Below are positions 24,978 to 37,100 of a stretch of DNA of 64,000 nucleotides, one piece after another. This stretch comes from Strix aluco (Eukaryota > Chordata > Aves > Strigiformes > Strigidae), in contig NC_133932.1 of the NCBI RefSeq assembly GCF_031877795.1, forward strand, positions 80,093,937 to 80,157,936, written 5' to 3'. A model generated the notes under the pieces. It worked only from the letters and a program-made list of their open reading frames with translations. It had not been told where the DNA came from and did not search any database. Within the stretch, counting starts at the first letter, position 1. The number at the start of each line of letters is the position of its first letter. The position numbers and the translations under genes were made by a program.

Positions 24978-25126
24978 ATGGCGGGTTGGCTGCTGCCGCC
25001 GGCCTTCCTCCTTGCCCTCCTGTGTGCCCAGCCGTGCTTCTGCGGCAGGGCTCCAGCCTCCTCCCAGGCCGTGACGGCCCGGCTGGCGGCGAAGTGGCCG
25101 GCGACCCCGCTGCTGCTGGAGGCGAG
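24978..25126 (+). CDS. UGGT2: UGGT2 coding exon 1
   Basis: Encodes residues 1-49 plus two bases: a hydrophobic signal peptide ([18 protein letters not shown]...) and the conserved LAAKWP-TPLLLEA segment. Donor GAG|GTGCGT. Confidence 0.95.
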
Positions 25127-28100
25127 GTGCGTGCAGCCTCCTCCTCCTTCTCCTCCTCCGCTGCCTTCCGCGGCTGCCGCGCGGGGCCGTTAGGCCGGGG
25201 AAGGGGAGCAGCGGCGATACCTCCCTCGGCCTCTCGTGGGGGGCGGGGGCGCCTGGCCGAGGGGGCAGGAGGAGGGAGGGGCTCCTTTCTTCCCTCCGCT
25301 GCGCGGGCCCCGAGGGAAGGTGGGCTCTCAGAGAAGGATGGCTGCGTTTCTCTCCTCTCTTCCTCTGTCAGAGGGCGTGTGAAAGTACTCCCTTGATATA
25401 AGGCTGAACTGTTTTCTCCCTTTGCAAAACGCTATGGAGAATGCTGAGAGGCTTTCCCACGTTTAAATTCCCACGTATTTAAATTGCTTTGTATTTAACC
25501 TACTCAGACGTTTTGCAGGTTAGGCTGAGGAGATGCAATGGGCCTGTTACACCATCTCTACCTTCCCCTGGGTAACAGTATCTCTTCACCTCACCCAAAT
25601 TACTTTACTTTCACTCATCAATAAAATAATTATGTATAAAGGAATTAGTGAAGATGTGAAGCTGTAGTAGTAAAACATACCTTTTTAAAAAAGGTATTGT
25701 TAAATTGTAATTATAATTTCGAAATAGGAAGTGAAAGTGCTTTCCAGTATTACGTGTTTGTGGCTCCCCTGCCAGTTTGGTTTAAAATCTTTTCGTTTGT
25801 TTTTAAATTTACCTGCTGCTGTTTGGAGAACTCCCATGAAAGGGGTAATTGCAAGCTTCTGTAATCAAAGGAGTGGCAAACTTCCAAAGTAAAGATTAGA
25901 AAACAATTTACTTACACTAGCGAGTAGATCTTTTTAGCAGACATAAGGGGAGGAAAAAGAAAGCAACTGATGTTCCCTTCAGAAAAAACACAAAACTAAA
26001 AAGTGTTATGAGTAAATGGAAGGAAGAATGGTATTTGGAATAAAGCAAACCTTACCTTTTATTCTTTGTAAGGATTAACCCATCTTTGAAAGTTTTCCAG
26101 AGATTGGGGACCTCCCCTGCATAGCAAAGTAGACAACGTCATCAATAAAAGCCTGTAATTTCATTAAAAACTATAACCTGACAGAGCGTGTGTTCTTATT
26201 TGTATATTTAGCCACTATTAAATAAAGTTTGTGTGCTGAATTGATTTTATTTATAACTGTATATTGGAATACCTATGGAAAAATAAAGTGAAAAATTCTG
26301 TTTATTTCTGTATCAGATAATAGTTTGCTTGCTTTACAGCTCTGATTGCTTAGTTCAGATTGATAGTATTTTGTTCAAAGTTTCTTTTAGCCAAAATATA
26401 CCACTGTTCAGTGTTCTATACCTCAGAGATGTTAGATGGTCACTGAATAGTTAACACTTCATTGTTGCTGGGTATTTGTTAATTTAAACAACTGAAGATT
26501 TTTACTGTAGTACATCTTTGGACAAAGTCAGCCTATGGACAATTCATTTTTATTTTTAAACAGTGAATTTATTGCAGAAGATGGTAATGAGAAGTTTTGG
26601 CAGTTCTTGGAAACTGTACGAGAACTAACAGTTTATAAGCAAGGAGGTAAGTTACACAGCATGCTAGTTTTAATATATTATCTTGCACTGTATTTAACTT
26701 TTGAACATCAGCCTAACACAATAACTAGTTCCAGTCAGGTAAAGCCTAACTCTTCTCCTAGTGCTTACTAGGTAGTTTTCTTTAAGAAAGTTGTAGCATA
26801 TTTTTCCCTGAGAGCTCTACCTGTAGAGGAGTTCTAAAAGCAAGGAAGACAAAATGGACTGAACTGTTACAATATGGAACAGAAACATAAAGATACCTAC
26901 CTTCTTACATGACTCGACAAGAGCTTACAGGATATTCAGACTTCATTTTGTGCAAGATGGATGTTTGTAGGGGAGAGAATCCCACAAATAACTAAAACAA
27001 GAATGCTAGCTAAAGCCAAAAATGAAAAGAATGACCAAGAAAGGTTTAATACTTGTAGGTGGCACAGAGACTGTTTTCTAGCAGCAATACTTGTGTTTTA
27101 GAATAAATGTTTATCACTGTCAAAATAGGATTTAAAAAAAACCCTTGCATGATTAGACAGAAGAATATTAACTTGTTAGAAGTTTGGAGAGAAGAACAAA
27201 GCATAAAATCCATCAAACAAAGCATGAAAGTGAGCCACCTCAGAAGATACCTCGGAGAGCAGTTTACTAGAAATGACCATGGTAATGAAATATTTGGAAA
27301 CCTACCAGGCTTTGCGACAGGTTGTGGTCAGTATTAGACCTACTTAGTAGGTCAATAGATGAACAAGGTGGAAAAAGTTTCAAAACAACGTAAGGCTGTT
27401 TCATTTTGCTCTTCAGAATAGTACAGCCCTTTAGGCATGAGTGTGAGGACCTAACGCTACCACTATGAGACTTCAGGTAAACTGAATGTTACATTAATAG
27501 TCAAAAGCTAACAATTTATAGAAAGATCATGCAGGAAATGGCAGTGAGATGACAGAAGTGCATCCTTGTTATGTGAAAAATGCTGTATATGGGAGGGAGA
27601 ACTTAAGAAAAAACACACCAGCAATTGTGAGTGACTGAATACAAGTCAAAAAGAGATTGTGGTGTCCATGTGACAGGTCAGTGAGAATGTTACTGGAGTG
27701 CTCATCAATGCCCATAGCAGCCAATAGACTTTAAAAATTACTGGGAAAGGAACGGGGACCTGTATGATAAACAACATTTTGCTGCTTATGATTCTGTGAT
27801 GTACTTTTATGTTGACTAAAGCATGATGTTCTATTTTACTGTCTCCCTATATTTTCCTCTTCATTCCTTTAGAAAGGACATAGTAGAAGCAGAACAGGTA
27901 CAAAGAGCTGTGATTATAGTTATGGGATATCAACTGAAGAGGTAAAAAAAAAAAAAAAAAACACCAAAAAATGCTGTGAGCTGATGAAAACTGGGGATGG
28001 TCTGAGGTCAGAAGTATAAACAAAACCAGAGAGAATTGCTGGGAACAGTAGGCCCGGGTGATGAATGCTGCTCAGAGCCATTCAGTGTAAGGGCATGAGG

Positions 28101-31100
28101 ACATGGAAGATGGAAGCAGGTGTGGAATTTGACCTGTGGTCCGCTGCTGGCAGCATTTGTTGAGGCAAATACTGTTGACTAATGGTGTTTAAGGTCTTTG
28201 TCAATGCCCAGGACAGTGGCATGGGTTACACCCTCCACAGGTTGTGAATGACCCAAAACTGGGAGGAGAAGTTGAGAAGCTGGATGGTAGGGCTGCCATT
28301 AGTGGGGCATTGGCAGGCTGGAGAGAGAGGCCGACAGAAACATTGGGAGGTTCAGCAAAGGCACTTTACAGAGTCCTGCACATGGGCTGCAATAATCTCA
28401 GCCACAGTGCAACCTGGGCACTGGCTGACTGGGAAGCATTTTTTGAGAAACAGACCCGGGGATTCTTGTCAACAGTGGATTGCATTAAATTCTTATGCCT
28501 GAGAAGGCCAACTGCATGCTAGGCTGCATCATCAGGAGTGTAACCAGCAGATCCAGAAAAGTGGTTATTCCACTGTATGTGGCACTTGCAAGACCACCGC
28601 TGAAGTACGGGGACCTGTGTTGGTGCTCCCTGTTAAAAGAAAGACAAGGCATACTGGAGCAAGTCTAGAGAGGATCACCACAATGGTTAGGGAACTGGAG
28701 CAGTGTTCTGAGAAAGGGCTGAGAGAACTGGGTTTTACTCAACCTGAGGAAGAGGAATAAGGAGACACCTTGTATCTTCAACTTCCTAATAGAAAGGTAT
28801 AGAGAGGATGGAACCAGACCCTTCCTGAAGGTAATACATAGTAATATGAAAAAAAGCAATGGGTCCAAGCTGAAACATGGAAATTTTGGTTAGATACTAG
28901 GGAAAATGTTTCTACAAGGGGTTGTGTAAACACTGTGATGGACTGCCCCAGGAGGCTGAGCAGTCTCTGTTCTTGGAGATACTTCAAAACTCTGCTGCAT
29001 GAGTCCCTGAGCAGCCTAATCTAGCATTGAAATTGGATCTCCTCTAAGTGAAAGTTTGGATGAGGTGGCCTCCAGAAGTCACTTTTGACTTGAGTTATTC
29101 TTTTTTTCTATGAGTGGTTTAGATGCAGCTGGTATTGCCTTGAGACAAGACTGATGTATTAAATGATGTGTCAGGGTTTTTCTCAGCCATCACTTGTCTG
29201 CTTGCTTGGACCAACTCTCCAAGGAATTTGAAGCTTTAGTAATACAGATGTCTGTTGAAATCAGCTTTTAGCTACATAGTTTACCTACTTCACCTGGATA
29301 AACTCTGTGTGATTGAGAATAAATAAATTACCAGTAGGATGATCAGTGTAGCCTATCTTGCCAGTATAATATTTAGATGTTGGTAGTGGGGAACCTTGAG
29401 AACGTACTAAAATATTACTTTATTTAAGCATATTAAGCAATTGTTCTGCAGGAAAATTCAGAGTTCTGGCACCAAGTGGTTCATAGTTGAGGTAGTATTA
29501 TATAAGCAAACCAATGCTCTTTATGAACAGGATGAGAAGGAAGGATTCCATTTTAGAGGAAAAGTGGTTATTTAATGAAAAAATCATATCAATATTGGTT
29601 CTTCCAACTTAAGAGCATCTTCCTGAAGTCAACATACTAAGTATGAAATAGAAATATTATGAGCATCATATGTGTCCAGCAATATTTATGCAACTTTCAG
29701 TAGGGAAGTCTGCATTAGACATCTACAATAAAATGGTCAGCTAGAGTGAAGAATACTGATACTGAAATGCTGAAGTCACACAGCTACTGAGAGGTGTGTA
29801 ATAGTATACCTCTGAGGAGAAGTAGGTTCTCTGGATGATGTGGAATGGGTTCCGTCTTAGCTGTTGCATGTCAAGACACATTGATGTAGAGAGATATTCA
29901 TGATGCATTAAGGCTGAAGTAACAATAGCTACTCGATCAAATTAAAGGATCTGGCTTAAAAAGAATTGTTTGGGGTGATTGACTTTTCAGTTCTGCTCTG
30001 GATGATACCAAGAGTAGATAGGATAGATAACTGGGAAATAAATGCATTCTTGTTTATAAATAGAAATGTTTTCATAGAAGGTAAAGAATTGCTACATCTG
30101 AAGCTGAAAAACTGGGTTTATAGAAGAATTGGATAATAGATTTATATCCAACCTACTGTTGACTATTTCAGAAGAGTCATGAAGTGTTAAAGCTAAAAGG
30201 CAACTTAAAAAATCAAATATCATGTTTTGTTTTTTTTTTCTTTTTCTTTTAAATCATCCCTTGGATGATTTCCAATCCGTTGCTTATTAGTTCTCAAAAC
30301 TTGTTTTCAGTTTAGAGTAATCAAATCAACATCTGTTGTTAACTTGCTCATTTAAAATATTCAACCTTAGCAAATTAGGTCTAGTAATGGTCTGTTTGGC
30401 TATGATATATGTAGCAATTTAATGGATTTGGTAGGAACAATGTACATGGAATTTGGTAAACCATTTAGGCTGGTGATGTATTTGGTTGTTTTAACATTTT
30501 CTTTAATATGAACTCAAACCAACTTGGACATCATTGAAATTATACACTGTGAAAAACATAAAGTTAATGATGGGATACACTGTATTAAATTAGAGTGAGG
30601 TCTTCAGGTAGCATGGACAATATTGTGTATGTCTACTTAATATGCAACCCACTTGCCACCAGGCTTGTGGAAGATTTGGAAATGCAGATGATGTTATTTT
30701 GGGCTTGCATGTATGTTACAAAGAAATCAAAGCTGCAAAAATTTCATATTAGAACTAGCACAGTTACAAAACTCTGAAGATTGCATTTGAAACTTGCTGC
30801 TGCTTTTATATCTCAAAAGGTTAATTTAGGAACACAGAGTGAAGGTAAGTAGCCAGTTCCCTGCCGATTAATTATAACTTGAGTGTTTACTGTCTTCCCA
30901 AGTGGTTCAGTTTATATATTGAATTTTCAGCAGCCTCTTAAATATGTATTTTTAAAAAAAACCCACACAAACATATTAATAGGGAAACTGTTTTCTCTGA
31001 AAAAAGATAGCAGTATATTACATACAAACAACAATCATACAAATTATTTGTTGTAGTCTAAAAGACTACACAATATTCACAGCTAATTTAGATAAGTATT

Positions 31101-34100
31101 TTTTGCGTACTTATCAACCTTAAAGATTCAAGAGGAATCCATTTCATAAGCATGACACTTCTATAATAATTGTGCAATAAATAAAGTATTCCCTCTCTAC
31201 TGGCATCTTGCTTGAATGTCATAGAGGTTTGACTGGCCAGTGATTGCCTGAACTGCTGTTATCTGGGATCTCTAATTCCCTGGCTGATCTATAGATGCAG
31301 ATATATGCATCTATGCAGTTGGAACAATCCCCATACTCCCATCCTCCAAAATAATGATCCCAGCACCCTGTGCTTTTCTGACTAATTATGTCCCTTATGT
31401 TTACTCTCCCTACCTCCAGTGCCTCACTACTTTGAATTGAGTTCTCCTGTGGGCCACCAGTGTATATTCAGATTAATTTTGTGCTGTGTGTGCATGGGAT
31501 CTGAGGAATGGTGATACAGACCTTTACTTCCCTTTTGTGACTGTCCTGGTCATCTCCCTTTATTTTTAATCTACCTGTGATGCATGATTCTGCTGTAGAT
31601 TGTGGATAGTAAATGTCAATGTTTAAATATGAGTCTGCTTAGCTAGCTGTTTTGTTCTTGTAGTCAATCTAATCAATTTGGCTTCAGGAGTTGAGAGCAC
31701 TATTCAGCTGACAAATTTAGGCATCTTTAGAGTGAGCTAAATAGCTTTTCAGGTTTCATTGGCTGCTGGGCTCTATCTCTTGGCTAGAATGGAAGTTTAC
31801 AGATATGTACCTCATACACATGCATTCAGATGTCTGAAATCTGGAGCTCTATCCTATTAATGTTGTCTCATTTATTTAAATCAACTTTGTTAATGAATTT
31901 AGTGGTAATATGCTATCATGCATTTTATGACCAGAAACATCTGTTTCTCCATGGTTCCCTGTAACATGCTAAGAAATTTATTATGACTTCTACTCTTTGG
32001 CATAGAGTGCAGTGTTAAAATGTGCCTAGAGGGCAAGTAGTTATCAAGTTTCAAGGACCAAATACTATGTGAAGATAATTTGCAAAATTGAAACCATAGT
32101 TTTGTATATAATAAACTTTTAAAAATGTTTTTGCATTAAGTGGATCGTATAGCATTTGATGTAGGTTAATTTATCTTTCTGAAGTTTAAAGTATAGTTGT
32201 AGTCTGAACGAAGCCAGCAGTGTTAATGTAAGTTGAAGTAGTAGGAGTGGATGCATGATTTGATAAATGTAACCTTGTCAATATGTTATACAATCATTTT
32301 TGAAGGCACATGACAAACTATCTTTTTTTTTTTTTACTTTACTCATTAAAATAATAATTGTCTTAATCATCTTCCAGAGCAAAAATGTCAGCTGTTTTAT
32401 ATACAGCAGTGAAAGCACAGCTGGAATTTGTAAGCCAAAGAATTTAAAGACTTGTGGTAAAAATATTTTATTGAGGCAGTATCTTTAGAATTGTATATTT
32501 AATAACTCTTCATTGTGTTCAATAGGATGTTATTTGGGGCTGAGAGGCATAAATTTCAGATCCATTTTTTTATTTTTGTGGAGATAATTTGAAGAAAATT
32601 TGGAAGTATAGTTATTGGAAAGATGTTTCAATCTGGAAGTATTTGCCACTTCCAAATTTTTCACATTCATTACTTGGAACGTGTGAAGCCAAGTTTATCT
32701 CATTTAAGTTCTGCCAGGGCTATGTGTAGGTTTAGAAAACATAGAAGAGATGGGGTTTTCATCCACTGAATTTAATGTTACACAGTAATGATCATATACA
32801 GTTTATGGAAAGGCAGCTTTCTGGAGATGCAGATCATACTCTTTTGTAATCTTAGATATTTTTTTTTTTCTAGTGAATTATGACAAACTCAGCCTTTCTA
32901 AATAATAAGTTTTAAGAAGGAGGAAGAGGCAGAAAGGAGATCCAGGAGGCCTTAAGAAAAGGAGAGGGTTAGGGGATTTAATGGGAAAAGTGAGAGGATA
33001 GGAAGTGCTTAGTTATGAAAATTGTATACAGAACTGCTGGGAGCAGTTAATGGAGATTTCCAAAACTATGGTCTGCAGGCTATTGTATGTGATCTGAAGT
33101 TTTGCTGGAACCTAGGCCCCAGTGAGGGAACGGCATTTTGATTGCTGCACTCATCCTCTGATATGAGTACTTCTGAGATCTACGGCAGTTGAGACAGGTA
33201 AAATCTGGCAGTTTAAATCATGTGAGATGGTTTACACACTCTGTAAAAATTTGGTGCCACTTTGGACCCCTAAAGGGGTTTCCTACTGAGACAAATATTC
33301 CACTTCCACATCAAGAGCACCTTTATAAGGTGTCTAAGGTGTTGACCTAAGAACACAGATAAATTCAAGCTGGACATTCAGCTAGAATGGTTCCTTCCTG
33401 GAACTCACTTTCCCTTTGCTGCAAATTTTCAACTTTACAGGACAATATTTGAATTACATGTGAAAAGGATCTTGAATCATTGCAATTTCAAGGTTGTATC
33501 TTATCAATGTAAGTAAAACACGTGCTGACTACATAGACTGGGCAGGGGAGGGAAGGAGGGAGGCAGGCATAAATTGGCAATTCTGGACTGCTTCACATGT
33601 GCTTCAGGGGTTCCTACTGTGAAAGAGCAACCTCTGGAACAGGGATGGTGCACAATGCTTGGTATAGTCACAGCTTTGGTTCTCTGACTCTTGTTTGTGT
33701 TCGAGAATATCATATAGTGCAATGTATATAGCCTGGTTTAAAATTTTGGTGAGCATTATTCCTTAAACAGATACAGGTCTTTTTCACAACTTGATAAAAC
33801 AGTACTACAACCTCTCTCTAATTAAGCTTCTTTGCTTCACAGTCCAAGGACAGCATGAGAATATTCACTTGAATATGCCTCTAGAAGAAGAAATGAAGGT
33901 TAATTATTTTCAACCAGGGTTCTTTATTATCACTTCTGTCATTCCCAGACACCATCTACCTTCCTTCTTGGGAGTCCTAATTTTGGCCCGGAAGAAGGCA
34001 AAATATGCAGGGAGGGGGGAAGCCACTTCATATGTTGCATCCATTCTCACACTCTTATTCATCATGTATTTTTAAGGAAGAAATAGGATGTGTGAGAGTA

Positions 34101-37100
34101 GCCCAAGGAATGTCACCTTTATAAGATTTTTATGTATGTAAGTTGCATGGTTGGAGTATTCCAGGATTAAATGTGAGGAAATCATTTGTAAAATAATGCT
34201 GGTTGAAAGTAAGTAACGTTCAAAATTTGTGTTAAAAGGCTAGCATAAGCTTGAGAAATAGAAATAAATGAATAAGCTCTGTTCAAGACTTTCTGTCTGG
34301 GTCTGTGGAGAGACATTATTGTTTTGAGTGGATTTTTATATTGCTGGAAATGATTTAGGTGTAAACTACTGCTACCATGCTTGCTTTTGTTGTGTTTATG
34401 TTGCGTTAGGCCTTTAGAATTGGTAGTAAAGGAAACAGTTATCAGTGGACAACATTCCAGACTTTTGAACTGCCAAGCATCACTAACATAGTATTTGTCT
34501 ATTAGGTAGCACAAGTAGATACACCACATCATTTATGGCTAAATACTAAAAGTTTGTATTTTTTTTCAACAGATTCAGAGCATTCCTATTACAATTTAAT
34601 CTTGAAGAAAGCAGGACAATTTTTATCCAATTTGCAAATCAATCTATTGAAGTTTGCACTTGCCATACGAGCATATTCTCCAACTGTTCAGATGTTTCAG
34701 CAGGTGACTATATTATCTGATATATTTGGTACATGATTTTATGTGATATTTTGGGTGCAGAGTAAAGAATGTTCATTATTACAGTTCAGTAAAATATATG
34801 CTGACATTACTTGGAATCAAACATGATCCATTTATAAAGGTGATGCTTTATAAGCTGGTTATATTGACAGGAATTAATATTCATGTTTAATTGTATGGAT
34901 AGCATTATTTTCAGGGTAGAATTTTTGGAATTGTTCATTTTTAAAACTCAGGTTGTGGGGTTTTTATGCATTTCTTTAAATAATGTTATGGAAATTCAGA
35001 CATTCCCAAACTAGGAAATTTCCTGTAGCTTCAAGTAATTTATATTTGTTATTTAGTGTACTTCTCATCTCTCTCATTATTTTAGTATTTGAAAAGTTGA
35101 AAGATAGAATAGTCAAATACCTGCTTTGTTAATGAAAAAGTATGAGGACATAAATTTACTGTGCCTCTAGAATAAAACTGCTCCTCCTCCTTTTAGCAAT
35201 GCCACTTTCAAGATAAAGTGAGAAATCCATATTTCTGAAAGGTAATAAGCTGTAATAAAGTTAGGGCTTTTTTGCAGGTGTTCTGTAGAGAAATATCATC
35301 ATCTCAGGTTCATATTTTTTCTTTTTTATCTTTCAGCTTGTGAATCCAGAGTCGTTGACATGCAGTCATATGATTCCCACTTTACATGGGAATAGCTGAA
35401 TAGAGCTTAAAAAAAAAGGGGGCGGGTGGGAAGGAGAGAGAACCAAAAATTGATGTTAATTGTTTGGGATTTATTGGTTAGCAGTGAAATCTTTGTAAAT
35501 TAGCATGATTGCTGATAGCAACTAAAATTAAAAATATCTGAGAGTATAGGCTGTGATTTCAGTTTGTGGAGGAGATTTCACAGCCCTGTCTTTACAGAAC
35601 GTAAATGGACTTGCATTTTCTGGAGTATGACTGCATTTGATAGACTAAATCTCACAAAGGTTATAAGGTCTTAATCTTCTAATATTTTCCATTACTTTTT
35701 TCACATGTACCCAATTTTGAATGGGCTTAATTAGAAACACAACTCAGTGGCAGCTGTTGAGTTATTTTAATCAAGGGGATGTGAGTTTAAGTTGAAGTGC
35801 AATCAAAGCATTCTGGTTGAGTATAATTGTTGAAATATTAGATTGCAGCTGATGAACCTCCACCAGAAGGCTGTGGTGCATTTGTGGTTATCCATGAGAA
35901 GCACACCTGTAAGACTAATGAAATAAAAAAGCTGCTAAAGAAGGCTACTAAGAGGTAAATGTAATGATCTGTTCTAAGAGGAAAAATAGATTACTAAAGA
36001 GGAAAATGTACTATTGCATATATACTTGTAGTATTTTGAAATTTTATGTTCTACTTACTTGATAATGCCAAGCCCATAAATCCCTGTTTACTGGATATTT
36101 AAAGACATACCCATTTAAAGTATATGTTATTTTAAGAGTTACTTTTGGTTTTGAAATATTTTAAACTTTTATTGTTATGAGAATTCATCAATTACAAATC
36201 AAAGTAGGGTTTTAAAATAAAATCATAGAGCTTTGTTCCTCTAACCACATGGTTAATTTTGTTTTTCTTCCCTTTTTTTTGGTATGGGATGGTCAAGTTT
36301 AAGTTACAGTGTACTTTCTATGCAAACTTAACATTTAATGTGTCTGAGACAGTACTTCTGCTGATAGACCTTTCTACATAGTCAGTGCCGCTGCATTTGG
36401 GGTTTTATGGATTGTAAGGGCTTGGCACAGGATTGGAAAAGAAGTATACTCAACTGGCATAACCTTTCCTCACCTTGTGCTAGACTTCGCACCTATCAAG
36501 CCTTTCTGCAGGCTTTGTCCTGTGGAAACTAGTATCAGACCAGAATTAATTTGGGCCATGAAGTAATATATGTAGAACGTATTAAAATAACAACTAATAA
36601 CAAAATAATGAAAGCAAAATATTTGATCTCTATCAAAAAAGAATCAATTTGTATTTTTTCAAGACCTGTATGTAACATTTTTTTGGTTTTTGGTTTGGGT
36701 TTTTTTTTCCTTCAGTGGTCAAGGTCACCATAATATACATTGGTGTCCATGCCCTCAACCACTTCATGGAGATTTGTGGAGCTGAAAGATGATTTAGTAG
36801 GGCATATTTCTTGGATTTTTGCTTTCTGTCAAATATAATTCGGAAAAAAACCCCTGAAAACCTATAAATTTGTCTCTTTGGGGATGGTTGCCTCTGAAAA
36901 CAATTTTGTGTTCTACATGTGTGATTTATGGTATTTTCTGAGTCCATTGATACAATTACAACCTACTAAATCATTGTCTTTTACTTATTCAATAGCCAAG
37001 GTTTTTGCAAAAACACTTCACTGTCTAGTTTGCCATGTCCCATTTTTAACTATTACATTGTGCCTGACAAATGTCACTTACTTTCTTACATAAATTATTT

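Larger units (their letters stand above)
24350..25350 (+). promoter_or_regulatory. UGGT2: CpG island / promoter region of UGGT2
   Basis: A compact GC- and CpG-rich region surrounding UGGT2 exon 1. Upstream elements: a CCAAT at 24405; an exact 17-bp tandem duplication (24619-24652) followed by three overlapping GC boxes (about 24660-24679); an inverted CCAAT (ATTGG) at 24762; and direct CCAAT boxes at 24779 and 24810. A CRE-like GACGTCA is at 24748-24754. There is no TATA box at a sensible place. I infer the transcription start lies between about 24830 and 24905, which would make the 5' leader short and largely composed of the TCC repeat. Confidence 0.8.
26647..34572 (+). other. UGGT2: UGGT2 intron 2
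   Basis: The largest intron here (7.9 kb). It contains an A18 run (27944-27961), a decayed LINE-like piece (about 27640-27795) and a long sense-oriented CR1 fragment (28180-29115). A 9-bp inverted repeat with a 3-base loop sits at 30251-30271. Nothing else was recognised; the short stretch at about 33240-33420 may be an old unclassified repeat. Confidence 0.9.

Noticed and set aside
24752-25396. Open frames reading the TCC repeat as poly-Arg (minus) or poly-Ser (plus)
   Set aside because: Products of the triplet repeat in other frames; the real coding frame is UGGT2 from 24978.
26535-26771. 78-codon open frame starting before exon 2
   Set aside because: It is UGGT2 exon 2 read through both splice sites; junctions at 26564 and 26646 fit the protein family and phase.
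30251-30271. 9-bp inverted repeat with 3-base loop
   Set aside because: Too short to stand out from chance in a 64-kb AT-rich window.
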